Shown: positions 39,001 through 47,657, counted from the first letter of the stretch. The stretch is DNA of 64,000 nt from Lateolabrax maculatus (GCA_031216445.1 CM062218.1:13451501-13515500); one strand, 5' to 3'. Numbers and translations: made by a program. Notes: generated by a model not told the origin, from the letters alone.

Positions 39001-42000
39001 CCAAGGCCTTAAAGAAAAATGCTGCCGACTGTGACATGGCCAGTAAGACAGCAGGCTAAACACACACAGACAGGTGGTAAACAAAGCACATGCCACTATA
39101 TCTGAGTGCCCCAGTCTGTCATATTATGCGTTTCAGGTTTAGCCCAATGGCCAGTGGCCCAGTTTTTCCTCTGCCAACATAAACACGCATAATAAAGCCT
39201 CTGTTGCTACCACCTAAGGCCTCCTGGATGCTGGAAGAGGTAGGAGGAAGGCCCTTATTGTTTTTTGTAAGCAATAATGGTAATAATGACAATGATGATG
39301 ATGATTTGTTTTGCTGCTTGCCTGAAACTCTGACAAACTGCTTGCACTGGTGACTTTTCTGCCCCTTGTCAGTGCTGTTTCTTGCATTACAGTACTAACA
39401 GGGGGAATTTCCCACATAGCATTATAAGATACGGGTTACTTCAATTTGCACAAATCCATTAACCAAATTTTAATTTATATCTAGGTAGTCTGGGCCCCCT
39501 GCACACGTGGGACTTTCTTACGTGTGCCAGCGTACAACCACCAACTGTGGCGTCTAAGGGGCTTCAGCACCGCAAGATTTTTGCCTCAACCCTGGATTCA
39601 GAATTGGAAATTCAAATGAATTAGATGTCATGGTGTTGCCTGAGATTGGGTGTAAGGATACATGTCTCTGACTTGCATTAACCAGGAACTTTAACAAGGT
39701 GTGTTTTGGAGCAGCAGCTGGAGACTCACAGGGAACTATTTCCTGCTAAGCCAAAAAGGCAAATATCAAAAGTGAATCACTGTCAGTAAACGTTTAAACT
39801 CCCTGCTTACACACATGCAGGTGAGAGGGAGACAGCTGTGTATGGCACGCGCTGTCATGCCGCGCGTCTAGTTTTACACGCAGCTGGTTTAGTGTTTTAC
39901 AGCCAGTGATACATGTAAACAACACTCTTAGGCTCAGTTTCCCAGACATGGTTTAAGCCTAGTCCTATACTAAAAACTTTTTTCAATGAAGAGAATTTGT
40001 CTTTTAGTCTAGGTCCAGGCTTAGTCCATGTCTGGGAAACGGGCTGTCAGTGTTTTGGTTACAGCTGGATTGACAGCAAATGATAAATTGTGTGTTCAGA
40101 TAATTTGTGGACTTAAGGAAATGGACATTAGCTACCTGTGTGATGGTGATGAAGAAAGCAAAGCCCTGATACAGAGACAGGCTTGATCCTCTGCATGTAA
40201 AACACACCCGTGGCGCACATTAAAGCCATCTTTTTGATGTAACTATTTGATCTCTTTTTTGATATTATAAATCTTGCAAGGGAAGGCTGAAAAAAACAGA
40301 CTTAGTGAAAGAAAATAAAAAGACCCTCTCCCCTGCTCTGTCAAAAAACGTCAGACTACTCTCCCCTCAGAAAAGAAACACAAGATAAAAACAGTAATAA
40401 TTGTGCAGTCCCTGTATAAGTGATAGTGAAGGTTATGTTGGGATTGAGAAATTAAAGCCAGGAGAAAAACATGTGTCTCGAGTTGACTGCATTATTTAAT
40501 TCTGAGAATTAATATAAATTCATTTTAAAAGAGTGATAATAAACTGGGTAAAGCCCGGTTGACAATATATGACAAGCTGATTTAATACTAGTGCCGATTT
40601 TATTTTATTACTATGATTGATGGAAAGAAAATCGTGATTTAGAAAATAGGATAAAGTTAGAAACACAAAAACAGAAAATAGCATCATGCTCTGAATCCCA
40701 GTGTTTAACAGCTATGATAAACTGCACCTCTAGTGCTGCAATTTGCCATCTGCCGAGTCATACAAGAACAGAATGATTTATTTAGCTACTATCACAGTGG
40801 ATAGAGGGTTTTGTCATTCCTGTGGGGATATTTCATACAAACAAACTTCTCTGCGTCTCTTTGCTGGCTCGTAGCTTGACAGCGTGGAGTAGGTCATAGA
40901 CTGTGAGTGGGACTGAGACACTGGTGGAGAGGGCTGGTTAAGGGGATGAAATAGCTTTTACACAGTCAGAACAGTGCAGTAATGAAGTGCCCTTGAAGAG
41001 GGTTACACAATTAGTAGAGCTTGGATTGGATCCATGCATTGCAAAGTGCTATCACAATACTGTGAATAGCACACTGGTTCGTGAAGCTGGACTCAAAATA
41101 ACTGGTTTAAAGCTGCAGAAACAGTGTCTAGTTTTGATTTTTTAAATGTTTGAATGATTTAAAAAGAGAATTTTGTCTTTATGCTTAAAGAAAGTCAAGA
41201 TGCGCGTGTTTGACTTTCTCATCAAATTGGTTGAATCTGTGACTGGAAATGTCCTCCCACCTCTCAGCATTCAGCCTATCACATGTTATCTAACTCTTTC
41301 AAAGCTTAACATAAGACAATTTTTCAGGCTTGCTTAAGATAAACCAAAGATAATGGAGAACCAAGCACACACAGTTTTTAAGACCACCATATGAGAAACA
41401 AGCAGGTGCACCAAATTTCAATATAACATATACTATATACTGGGATAGTACCAGTTATTCCAAAACATGTTCTATTCCTGAAACAGTAACACTGCCATTA
41501 CTCCAAACTCACCTAGAGAGGCCCATGCCACTCCACGAACCCAGTCTTCATGTCCTTGCAGTGACATGGCTTTCTGGAGCTGTTGTAAAGCAGTTTGAAA
41601 AGGTCAGATCCCTCAAACTTTAGAAATTCAAATTAAAGTGTTGGCACAGAATGCATGAATGAGCAGCCCCTGAGCGAGACCTGAGCTTACCTGTCCGTTG
41701 GACTGCACATACAGATGCACCTGAGAGTTATCACCCCCACAGGCCACTATGGGAACTGTAAGAAAAGAAGGTTTTTTTACATAGTCATGTAAGCACATAC
41801 ATTAAAATCTGGGTCTAGGTTTTATAACCAGGAGCGAGGTGGAGGGGAATGATGAAGAACTGCATCAAACAGACGAAAGGCATGTAAATTAGAGAGGCGA
41901 TATGACACAAGACACTTTTGAATATGACATTCGGTTACAGGCACTAAAGCAGTGGTGCAAATAGAGATGGATGAAATGAGAGGAAAAACGTCTGTGTGAG

Positions 42001-44682
42001 CAAGTGTGTGTGGCGCACAACTTAAAGGATGTCTATGTAGGAACAGCTTAGGCTTACCTCTGCTGCCTGGCAACAGTGCCAGAGAGACATCCATCATGAA
42101 ACTGCTGCCAAATGATAAGGTGTGGAGGCACTCAGCTGAGGAACAGACATGCACATGAAATTACATTTTGATGCCTTACAAGTAATACTGCTACACAATT
42201 AAGAAATAATATATATTATGCTAAACTATATAGCTTGAGGTTTTTGTGTGAAAATACTTATTTTTATTGTGTGAAATATTTGTAAAGAGATAATTTGTTT
42301 TTCTTTGCCTTCCCATGTGTGCAGAGGGCCGGGGAGGGTCTTTCAAGCTGCCACAATCTGCATACAGGCACTAATATAACAAAGATAGTATTTTTATCTG
42401 GGAATACACCCAGAGGTTATGCCCAGTCCGCATACACACGCTTAATTCCCATGACTGTCAAGCAGCATCAGTGTTCATCTGCACTGACAGGTGGACAGAA
42501 AATCTAAACAAAGGGAAGCTGTTATGGGTGATGGCTTTGCAAAAAAAGTAAAGTAAATATGGCTGACAGCTTGCAACACCACTGATATTCAACTATGTGA
42601 AGATATTAAAGCAATATAAATTATTTCACCTTATATTATTTAGGGAATAAAACACTTCAAGGAGAGATTACACATAACATTAGAAATTTCACTTTTTTTT
42701 GTTTTGCCTGGTTTGCCTTTAAACTAAGAAAGACAGTTTATTGTAAGAGTATGTAAAAATATAGACACAATGTCATAGATGTGAGAAACATGTGAGGCAA
42801 ATTATCATGTTGTTTGTAAACTTGGCATGGCCTCGAGCAGCCACTAGGGGGCAGATAGTGTAATGTCAGTGTATTTATTTAAGTATGTATGTATGTATGT
42901 ATGTATGTATGTATGTATTTATTTATTTATTTATTTAAACGTGAGTCTGTTACTTTCTGGTAACTCTTTTTTTCTCCAAAAAAAGCTGACTTTTTGAGAA
43001 AGTAAGGAGGATTTTTGTAGGATTTCTTTCAAAATAAGGACAACATCCTACAGGTTAAGTCAGTGGTTTCTAACGGGGGTCTGAACCCCTAAAAGGGGTC
43101 ACAAGATAAATCTAAGGGGTTGTGGAATTATTACTTGGGCAGAAACACAAAATTATGTTCATCTTTTGGACTTTTGGACTCTATTTTTTTTTAAACATTT
43201 CTCTTGAGGAACATTGTATAGTTTTACCTCTTCATGCCTGGAAAATTACTCAAGTGAAACAGTCTCAGAAGAGAAAATTACTCTTTGATTGCACTCAAAA
43301 AAAAAAAAAAAAAAAACACCATAGAATCCACTTAAATGTACTTGCCAGTTTGTTTGGTTTTTTGTGTCTCCTACCTTCTTTAGCTTCATTGCAGAGCCAC
43401 AGCCTGACTGTGGAGTCGGACGCAGTGGAGGCCACCAGGATCTTTGAGTCCTCCACGTAGATGGCATCCACAGCACAAACTGGACCAGTATGGCCTTTAC
43501 ACTCCACTGACTGGATGAACTGGAAACAGCAGAGCACGTTTTACAAGATATTTATAAATAGAGGAAACCTTGAATCAGAAACATTGTCCGATGAAGCAGA
43601 TAGCTCACCCTCCCATTTTGAGCCTCCCAGACGATGAGGCGATTGTCTGAGCCTCCTGAGACAAGATGACTCTCTGGAGCTGCGACAGCAAAAACAACAC
43701 AGTTAGGTAAAGGTACACTGTATGGCTAAAAGTACTTTTTGTGCACTTTTGGTCTGGGGCTGTTGTTCATAGTTTGGGCTGTGCCACTTGATTATAATTA
43801 AGGTAAAGTTTAATGCTACAGCATACAATTATACTTTGAGACTGTGTGCTTCCAACTATGTGGCAACAGTTTGCATAAGTCTCTCTGAGCTCCAAGGGGG
43901 GATGGTCTTCCAGGTTTGGTGTGGAAGAACTTGACTAGGCTGCACAAAGCCCTGACCTTAACCCCATCCGACACCTCTCTCGGGATGAACTTGAACGCCG
44001 ACTGTGAGCCAGGATTACCGCTCAACACCAGTGCCTGACCTCAGGAATGGGGACAGATCCCTGCAGTCAGGTCTGCTTTCCAGAAGAAGAGCTTTTACAG
44101 CAGGATAATAATACCCAGTGTCCATATACCACTGACCACACAGTGTGTATTCCATAAGGTTTACGGGTGAGATGCCAGCGCAGGGACTTTACACACAAGT
44201 GTTTTAAAGTCACAACGAAAAAAGGATTTTTTTTTTTCCCCAAATGGCCGAGACGAAAATACAAACAGGTCCCAAACCAGCTGTTTGACAGGTCCATCAG
44301 TTTCCATCCCTCTCCACACTCACCACAGTCCTCTCTGTGAACCCACTGGACTGTATTCACTCTGCCCGTGTGTCCATTCAGCACAGCGACAACTCTCCTC
44401 TCCTGAGGCGAAAAACAAATGGTGCGTTTACCGAGGTGCCAAACAAACAAATACGTTTATTCGCAGAGGACAGGAGGCGCGGCTCTCGTTAGCTGTGACA
44501 ACCGACATCGGCAATAAACTTTACAGGGGAAATTAGACAGATTTTACTACCTGTGGGTCGTACAGAGCCACGGAGTTGCATGTCCCGAAAGCAATGGTCC
44601 CGCCACGACTCCAAGAAACAACATTTGGGGTCCTGTTTGCACAGCAAGCTACATGGCATGTTTCAATTATGGGCGCCGCCAT
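19602..44682 (-). CDS. elp2: Elongator complex protein 2 (complete, 22 exons, 838 aa)
   Basis: This encodes ELP2, the double WD40-propeller scaffold of the Elongator core (ELP1-ELP2-ELP3), which modifies wobble uridine 34 of certain tRNAs in the cytoplasm. Twenty-two exons were placed by homology and splice sites. Their lengths sum to 2517 nt, or 838 aa plus TAG; human ELP2 is 826 aa. Every junction is GT-AG and every phase agrees. The start is MAAPIIETCHVACC at 44682; upstream in-frame sequence has no ATG. WD-repeat signatures run along the protein: GHTGRVNTVQW, GGSDNRLIVWE, GHTGPVCAVDAI, GHEDWVRGVAW, ASCSQDCLIRVW, GHENWVYGVHW, SASMDKTMILW, VGSDQTTRLF, VSRDRTWSLW, WSCDWSPDSKYFVTSSRDKK and SADHSVKIF. 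The TGF/ETS-type housekeeping promoter features are limited to a TISU start and an ETS-like site. The gene is tail-to-tail with gabbr2 and head-to-head with ctnnal1. No disruption is seen. Confidence 0.97.
20449..20562 (-). CDS. elp2: elp2 exon 21 (residues 736-774)
   Basis: Encodes YLVAVGLESGRILLYRWSPD, QEAAGGHDWSSCGETDI and part of Ser. Acceptor TCCACAG|CTA, donor ATCTC|GTATCC, phase 2 at both ends. Confidence 0.93.
20645..20790. repeat. interspersed repeat in elp2 intron 20
   Basis: The sequence from AAAGGGATAGTTCAGATTTT through TGAGGTACTTATTCATA, TACCTACAGTAGATGG and GCCCCCAGTTTGGAGAGGCA matches a repeat I recognise as very common in teleost introns. It is a truncated copy without coding capacity. 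Its right edge is within about 20 nt of the donor of elp2 exon 20. Confidence 0.65.
20807..20949 (-). CDS. elp2: elp2 exon 20 (residues 689-736)
   Basis: Encodes VIVWGPCRLEDSGDSVLPPE, IKPCSSILDVGDSATAVAFC and SVLCSKK. Acceptor GTCCAG|GTG comes straight after a (TG)16 tract. The donor is AAAAAAG|GTACAC, ending in phase 2. Skipping its 143 nt would shift the frame. Confidence 0.95.
20954..20986 (+). repeat. (AC)16 microsatellite at the elp2 exon 20 acceptor
   Basis: Uninterrupted dinucleotide tract, reading (GU)n in the elp2 transcript and ending only 4 nt before the exon 20 boundary. Confidence 0.97.
21126..21247 (-). CDS. elp2: elp2 exon 19 (residues 648-688)
   Basis: Encodes EPQFSLYAHTGKDTAIHSRI, IWSCDWSPDSKYFVTSSRDK and K. 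Acceptor ATGCAG|AGC, ending in phase 0. The donor AAG|GTCATT is a poor match after the GT, but the protein alignment fixes it. Confidence 0.94.
21731..21905. repeat. interspersed repeat with CCTAAC-type interior in elp2 intron 18-19
   Basis: The ends carry an inverted GGGGACAT motif (GGGGACATTACATT on the left, TTATGTCCCCACAAC on the right). The interior has several CCTAAC/AACCTAA units. This is a dispersed element widespread in fish, not a true telomere array. It follows a short (CA)n tract. Confidence 0.6.
22410..22446 (+). repeat. (GT)n microsatellite
   Basis: Uninterrupted GT repeat within the elp2 intron between exons 18 and 19. Confidence 0.97.
22498..22515 (+). repeat. poly-C run, 18 bases
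   Basis: Homopolymer C, interrupted only after position 22515. It reads as G18 on the elp2 strand. Confidence 0.95.
24369..24561 (-). CDS. elp2: elp2 exon 18 (residues 584-648)
   Basis: Encodes ASKAEHAAVLLWSTATWRQL, QTLPCHTLTITQMAFSPDAR, LLLAVSRDRTWSLW and RRNLPTPESP. Acceptor TTCCAG|GCA, donor CCAG|GTGAGA, ending in phase 1. Confidence 0.95.
25000..25072 (-). CDS. elp2: elp2 exon 17 (residues 559-583)
   Basis: Encodes YGHGFEMFCLASDSARTVVA and SACK, the first blade of the C-terminal propeller. Acceptor CTCCAG|GTA, donor CAAG|GTCAGT, ending in phase 0. Confidence 0.96.
26129..26186 (-). CDS. elp2: elp2 exon 16 (residues 540-559)
   Basis: Encodes PPPEDHLLQNTLWPEVQK. It starts at GCGTAG|AGCC and ends AAACT|GTGAGT, phase 1 in and phase 2 out. 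It is only 58 nt, and its polypyrimidine tract is replaced by a (TG)22 microsatellite ending 10 nt from the exon. A perfect 25-bp hairpin lies about 100 nt further upstream. Confidence 0.94.
26197..26240 (+). repeat. (AC)22 microsatellite at the elp2 exon 16 acceptor
   Basis: Pure dinucleotide repeat preceded by GCACGC. On the elp2 transcript it reads (GU)22 GCGUGCGUAG, then exon 16. It occupies the place where a polypyrimidine tract is expected. Confidence 0.97.
26290..26342. repeat. perfect 25-bp inverted repeat with 3-base loop (elp2 intron 15)
   Basis: The left arm at 26290-26314 (from TTTCATGGCC to TGTCATGA) is the exact reverse complement of 26318-26342, with loop TTA. There are no mismatches over 25 bp. 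It lies about 104-156 nt upstream of exon 16 on the elp2 strand, followed by the (GU)22 tract. No TIR family or ORF is recognised around it. Confidence 0.95.
27753..27845 (-). CDS. elp2: elp2 exon 15 (residues 509-540)
   Basis: Encodes DLVPKTNDEEQFNSVSGQYQ and ESYFHPLIMT, the less conserved linker between propellers (human has PSDEEELLTSTGFEYQQ here). Acceptor AAAG|GTG. The donor chosen, ACTG|GTACTG, gives the conserved TEPP junction. A second possible donor (GTAAAC) lies 5 nt further. Confidence 0.85.
28061..28130 (-). CDS. elp2: elp2 exon 14 (residues 486-509)
   Basis: Encodes DSANLPEGASTPALGLSNKA and VFQ. Acceptor TTGCCAG|GAC, donor CAAG|GTAAAA, ending in phase 1. A (TG)13 tract on the transcript strand lies about 30 nt upstream of the acceptor. 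The exon is 70 nt, so skipping would shift the frame. Confidence 0.94.
28161..28187 (+). repeat. (AC)13 microsatellite upstream of elp2 exon 14
   Basis: Uninterrupted dinucleotide tract, reading (GU)13 in the transcript and ending 30 nt before the exon 14 boundary. Confidence 0.97.
28418..28609 (-). CDS. elp2: elp2 exon 13 (residues 422-485)
   Basis: Encodes ETWHEISRPQIHGYDMQCLA, MVGRFQFVSGADEKVLRVFQ, APRNFVENFANISGTSREKL and LASS. Acceptor ATGCAG|GAA, donor TAGT|GTGAGT, phase 0. The block around IHGYD and SGADEKVLRVF is among the most conserved of the protein. Confidence 0.96.
29876..30025 (-). CDS. elp2: elp2 exon 12 (residues 372-421)
   Basis: Encodes GEWRPGVVISGHFSAVQDLS, WDPEGDFILSVGSDQTTRLF and TPWRKQDAKQ, a complete WD blade. 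Acceptor GACCAG|GGA, donor ACAG|GTAAAG, phase 0 at both ends. Confidence 0.96.
30628..30759 (-). CDS. elp2: elp2 exon 11 (residues 328-371)
   Basis: Encodes VRVGEVGGNTLGFYGCQMSP, DGSMLVAHAFHGALHLW and CKDQDKE. Phase 0 at both ends. Acceptor ACACCAG|GTG is preceded on the transcript strand by an uninterrupted run of 19 T (30772-30790). Confidence 0.96.
33972..34149 (-). repeat. interspersed repeat, copy B (inverse of 15441-15612)
   Basis: The reverse complement shares the block order of copy A at 15.4-15.6 kb: AGCTGTTTTCAG, AAGCACCAAAT, AGCAGCTAGAGAGCCA and CAGAGCTCAAA. It lies in elp2 intron 10 directly before the hAT-like element. Confidence 0.65.
34227..34686. mobile_element. non-autonomous hAT-like transposon with 8-bp target-site duplication
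   Basis: The 460-bp element is bounded by the direct repeat CTAAAAGA on both sides (34219-34226 and 34687-34694), an 8-bp duplication as hAT transposases make. The termini are short inverted repeats: TAGCCTGG at the left (34228-34235) and CCAGGCTA at the right (34679-34686). There is no transposase ORF, so it would need an outside enzyme. The family with ends like TAGCCTGG...CCAGACG is common in fish. It is inserted in elp2 intron 10. Confidence 0.8.
35393..35441 (+). repeat. (GT)n microsatellite, interrupted
   Basis: GT repeat with a GGGG interruption near 35408, in elp2 intron 10. Confidence 0.95.
35986..36014 (+). repeat. (GT)n microsatellite
   Basis: Uninterrupted GT tract in elp2 intron 10. 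Confidence 0.96.
36915..37015 (-). CDS. elp2: elp2 exon 10 (residues 294-327)
   Basis: Encodes GELQQPLSLLSASMDKTMIL and WAPEEGSGVWVEQ, closing the first propeller region. Acceptor TGCAG|GTG, donor GCAG|GTGGGT, ending in phase 0. The following 6.2-kb intron is the largest of the gene. Confidence 0.96.
38048..38143 (-). CDS. elp2: elp2 exon 9 (residues 262-294)
   Basis: Encodes DVSSVFAVSLETVLAGHENW and VYGVHWQPPLYK. Acceptor CTACAG|ATG, donor AAAG|GTATCT, phase 1 at both ends. Confidence 0.96.
38454..38600 (-). CDS. elp2: elp2 exon 8 (residues 213-262)
   Basis: Encodes GGELLLASCSQDCLIRVWRL followed by a charged loop (TEDDHTIIKMKEDVFEVKER). Acceptor TTCAG|GTG, donor AGAG|GTGAGC, phase 1 at both ends. 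SCSQDCLIR is nearly identical to human. Confidence 0.96.
39937..40041. mobile_element. short palindromic MITE (about 105 bp) in elp2 intron 7
   Basis: The left arm GTTTCCCAGACATGG..TAAGCCT is matched, inverted, by AGGC.TAG.CCATGTCTGGGAAAC at the right. The arms are about 40 bp with a few mismatches around a short A/T-rich centre. It has no ORF. Flanking sequence shows a GGCT on each side but no clean duplication, so the superfamily is open. Confidence 0.7.
41513..41579 (-). CDS. elp2: elp2 exon 7 (residues 191-213)
   Basis: Encodes LQKAMSLQGHEDWVRGVAWA and SL, the start of a WD blade with the conserved GHEDW. Acceptor AACAG|CTC, donor CTAG|GTGAGT, ending in phase 1. Confidence 0.95.
41691..41755 (-). 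CDS. elp2: elp2 exon 6 (residues 169-190)
   Basis: Encodes VPIVACGGDNSQVHLYVQSN and GQ. Acceptor CTTACAG|TT, donor ACAG|GTAAGC, ending in phase 0. The ACGGD-S-VHLY pattern aligns with human ACGNDDCRIHIF. Confidence 0.94.
42058..42135 (-). CDS. elp2: elp2 exon 5 (residues 143-169)
   Basis: Encodes AECLHTLSFGSSFMMDVSLA and LLPGSR. Acceptor CCTCAG|CTG, donor AGAG|GTAAGC. Phase 1 at both ends. Confidence 0.94.
42887..42938 (+). repeat. (GTAT)n(TTTA)n tetranucleotide microsatellite
   Basis: About eight GTAT units pass directly into about five TTTA units, in the elp2 intron between exons 4 and 5. Confidence 0.96.
43061..43160 (+). mobile_element. fragment of a hAT-type repeat in elp2 intron 4
   Basis: It begins CAGTGGTTTCTAAC, a terminal motif typical of hAT-derived repeats, then GGGGTC.GAACCCCTAAA, GGGGTCACAAGATAAATCT and GGGGTTGTGGAATTATTA. 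I recognise this block order from a common vertebrate/fish repeat. The right end is not identified. Confidence 0.5.
43375..43519 (-). CDS. elp2: elp2 exon 4 (residues 95-143)
   Basis: Encodes FIQSVECKGHTGPVCAVDAI, YVEDSKILVASTASDSTVRL and WLCNEAKE, a full WD blade. Acceptor TTCCAG|TTC, donor GAAG|GTAGGA, ending in phase 1. A run of 18 A (plus strand) lies about 60 nt into the following intron. Confidence 0.96.
43609..43679 (-). CDS. elp2: elp2 exon 3 (residues 71-94)
   Basis: Encodes APESHLVSGGSDNRLIVWEA and QNGR, closing the first WD blade. Acceptor TCGCAG|CTC, donor GAGG|GTGAGC, ending in phase 0. The intron before it carries a Tc1-like fragment. Confidence 0.95.
43714..44127 (+). mobile_element. 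decayed Tc1-like transposon fragment in elp2 intron 2
   Basis: The left end TACACTGTATGGCTAAAAGT resembles the terminal repeat of a common fish Tc1-like element. Plus-strand sequence at about 43905-44035 reads as broken pieces of the transposase C-terminus (GVEELD, then AQSPDLNPI, then DELERRL) with in-frame stops and frameshifts. Much of the element is deleted, so it is not functional. Confidence 0.75.
44324..44402 (-). CDS. elp2: elp2 exon 2 (residues 45-71)
   Basis: Encodes ERRVVAVLNGHTGRVNTVQW and VHREDC, the first WD repeat with its GH dipeptide. Acceptor CCTCAG|GAG, donor TGTG|GTGAGT, ending in phase 1. Confidence 0.95.
44551..44682 (-). CDS. elp2: elp2 exon 1 (residues 1-44)
   Basis: Starts with ATGGCGGCGCCC inside a TISU/YY1 motif and encodes MAAPIIETCHVACCANRTPN to YDPQ. 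Donor CAG|GTAGTA, phase 0. An open frame continues upstream only from a GTG, so this is the first in-frame ATG. Confidence 0.96.
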
Positions 44683-44686
44683 CTTG
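44675..44686 (-). promoter_or_regulatory. TISU / YY1 element at the elp2 start codon
   Basis: The elp2 strand reads CAAGATGGCGGC, an exact match to the TISU consensus SAASATGGCGGC, which is also a YY1 site. TISU directs accurate initiation on mRNAs with very short 5' UTRs and is typical of housekeeping genes. It supports 44682 as the start and suggests transcription begins only a few tens of bases upstream. Confidence 0.8.
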
Positions 44687-44731
44687 AAAGCTGTAGTTGA
44701 AGTTAAACCGCCCCGTGCAAACAGAGGTTCC

Positions 44732-44739
44732 ACATCCGG
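44732..44739 (-). promoter_or_regulatory. ETS-like site in the elp2 promoter
   Basis: The elp2 strand reads CCGGATGT, one base from the ETS/GABP core CCGGAAGT, 50 bp upstream of the start codon. ETS plus YY1/TISU is a usual housekeeping pairing. Its ATG would open a 10-codon out-of-frame uORF if transcription began further upstream. Confidence 0.4.
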
Positions 44740-47615
44740 TCTGCGGGTGGACCATAGACTTTAATTGTTTTATTTAGGTACCTTTTCGCACACTAAAACA
44801 TAAGCAATTACTATTTCTAATATGCTTAAAGTGGTTTAAAATTTCGGTGACAAGCAAACCATAGACTATATAAGTGCACTGTTGTGTAATGTCCACTAGG
44901 TGGCGGAAGACTATCACAGAATCCGGACAGGCTGCTGCAATTTAAATACAGTCAGAAGGACCTCATTGAGTGCCCATTTCTGGCTTGTGAATATTTTACT
45001 AACTCTACATTTAACTTATTTAAGAGCATAATTAGACAGCATTGCAGTAAAAAGTAGATTATAGTATTGAACATTATAAGATTTAATGTATTTGAATCAA
45101 TTTGGAGAAATAAAGTGTAAAAGGATAATAATGAGGTGATTATTGATTTGTCTGAATATATATTTGACTTTAGCCTCCCTAAGGGAGTTAAAGGTCAGAC
45201 AAGAGCTGAGCTGGTGGGGATTTAGGGCCTTGTTTGGAGAGATTCCTGCGGGACGGATGCTTGGAGATGTGAACATTGGTCTTTCTGGCTGAAGGTTGGT
45301 CCCCGTATTCATTAAGCCACCCTGCATCTCCTGTCAGTTAATGGGACTGACGACAATCCATGCATTTATTGAACAGTATAAGCAACAAGTACACTAAGTA
45401 CAATAAGTACAAAAAACTATGATAACAGGTGTGCTTGGTGTATCTACCAGGTTATGTGTCGTTATTATTCAAGTATTTGACAACAAATTAAAGTACATCT
45501 TAGCAAAGTCAAATGTTCAGAACTTTATGCATTTCAATTACTTTGCCTGAGTCTAAGCCAGAGATATACCGCATATTAACCAAATGGATAATGACATTTT
45601 GCATTATTTTGAAATTGCTCCATCAACAACCCTGGTGCCACTGTGTGCACACGCTGCTGTGTCGGACTGTATTATCCCCTTGCCAAGTGTTGACTGGGGG
45701 TGACTGGTCGCAGCTGAGCTAGCTGCCAGCCAGACAGCATTGCTTCTTTAAAAAAAGCCCCTGGGCCTTTTGGATTTCAAAGGTTGAGGCGACACTTTTG
45801 TCACAAGAGGTTTCCAAGCACCCACTTGACATGATCAGGGGGGAAATATGATGGCATCTGTGAACCCTTGAGACGATATGATAAATGACAATGTAGCAAA
45901 GACATACAGGGATAGAGCCAAATAATATGAGAAAGTGAGAAGGGATGGAGGAGGGGAAGGAGGGGTGGCTGGGTCCTTTTTGGCTTGCCTCTGACTGCGC
46001 TGACTTGTGGTATATGCGCGTGACAAAAGCAAAACAGACGCACTGTCACCAACACTTGAGTAGAAAATAGATTGTGTTCGTCTTGCTATTGTTGTCCATC
46101 CTCACTCAGTCTCAGGGAGACGGGATTTAGACAGACTTGGCAGGGTGAGACGACCTTTCTGTGGAGGATACCCATGCATCTATGGCTCTCATCTCAGGAG
46201 TGGCAGCTAGGGCGATAGCTGGGATGTGGCCAAACAGCTGTGTCTGTGAAAAAACATCTCTATTATCTTTGTACTGCTCTGACTATGCATTTATCATCCT
46301 CGCGTGGTGAAATCTGCTTACACAATGCAGGATTAGTTTGATCAAATGTAATAGGTCATTGCAGGAGAGAGAGAGGAGGTTTATTTAGGAAAGATACTGT
46401 CCTATTTTCCACTCCAAAGAGTGTAAGGATACACCTTTATGTGAGTTTTGTGAGCATGGTGATAGTGCAGTGAACCGTTTGATGATGAGGTCAACCAGGG
46501 AAGGCACTCTGATTAAAGATGTGGACACACACGCACCAGATATGATACCGTCAAATAGTGCTGAACAGATTGAAAACCAGATTCCTACTAATTAGTATAT
46601 GGCAGGGAGGTCAAATACTTAACATATCTACAGTGGAGACATTGTGGTGTATGGATTTATGATTAGTAATTGGGCTATAGCATCTGTGTTTGTGTGAGCA
46701 CATATAGTGGGTATAGATCTATGTTTCTTAACCTTCTCTGGCCCTGTTTTGTCCTAAAAGTCATGTTAATTTGAATATATGGCAAGCCTTATTTCTATAA
46801 CACCACGGAGAGAAATTCAATTAGTCAGTTCAGAAAGTGTGATACAATTATAATGTATTTCAATTTGTCTTTTTTTAATATAGTGACCCCTAGTAGGATC
46901 CTGACCAGAGCAACTGAGAAACTCTGTCCTATGTACAAGAGAATTTTCATCTCACTGCTGTGTGCTTCAAGAATTTCTGAAAGGAGAAAATTAAATGTTC
47001 TACAGTGGAGATAATATCTTAAATGTTTTATTCATTCATTTCATTGTGCCATATGTTGCCACCAAGTGCTTCTTCTTGGGAGATTGGATTGTGATTTAGG
47101 TAATATTGTAATGAACTTCATATTTAAGGGGTTGAGGGATAGAGACCTTCTGTTTTTCTTTTAATACTAAAATGTTTGTGGGGGAAAAGTGTATTTCTCA
47201 TTCAGTCCCATTTCTTTGCTCACTTACAGTTCAAACAATCATATTTGAACACTGTTGTTGAGACAGGTTAAAACAGTGCATGTGACACTCTTAAAATCTC
47301 AGGTAACAACAGTATTTTACAGTAGGTCACTGTGTTTACTTTCTCTCAACTTTCAGTAAAAGGTGAAGGGAAAAAGAAAACTGGATTTATCTTTGATGAA
47401 TGCTCGATAAGTTAAAAAGTTTAAGTTTAAATAGCAATTACTTTACAAACTAAAATTAAATGAATGGCTGAATTGTTGTAGATTATGTTTCCTGATACAT
47501 ACACATTAATATTATCTTTCTTTAGATTTGAATCCCGTTGAAGGTGAATCAAATCATATTAAAATCTACTCTTGTTGTGATTAGTAATCACTGATTTTCT
47601 CATCAAGATACCAGT

Positions 47616-47657
47616 ATGTGTGTGTGTGTGTGTGTGTATGTGTGTGTGTGTGTGTGT
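47616..47657 (+). repeat. (GT)n microsatellite with one TATG interruption
   Basis: Dinucleotide repeat in the elp2-ctnnal1 gap. Confidence 0.96.

Noticed and set aside
44533..44733. 17-residue N-terminal extension of elp2 (EPLFARGG...)
   Set aside because: The upstream in-frame start would be a GTG, not an ATG. The conserved MAAP start lies in a TISU motif.
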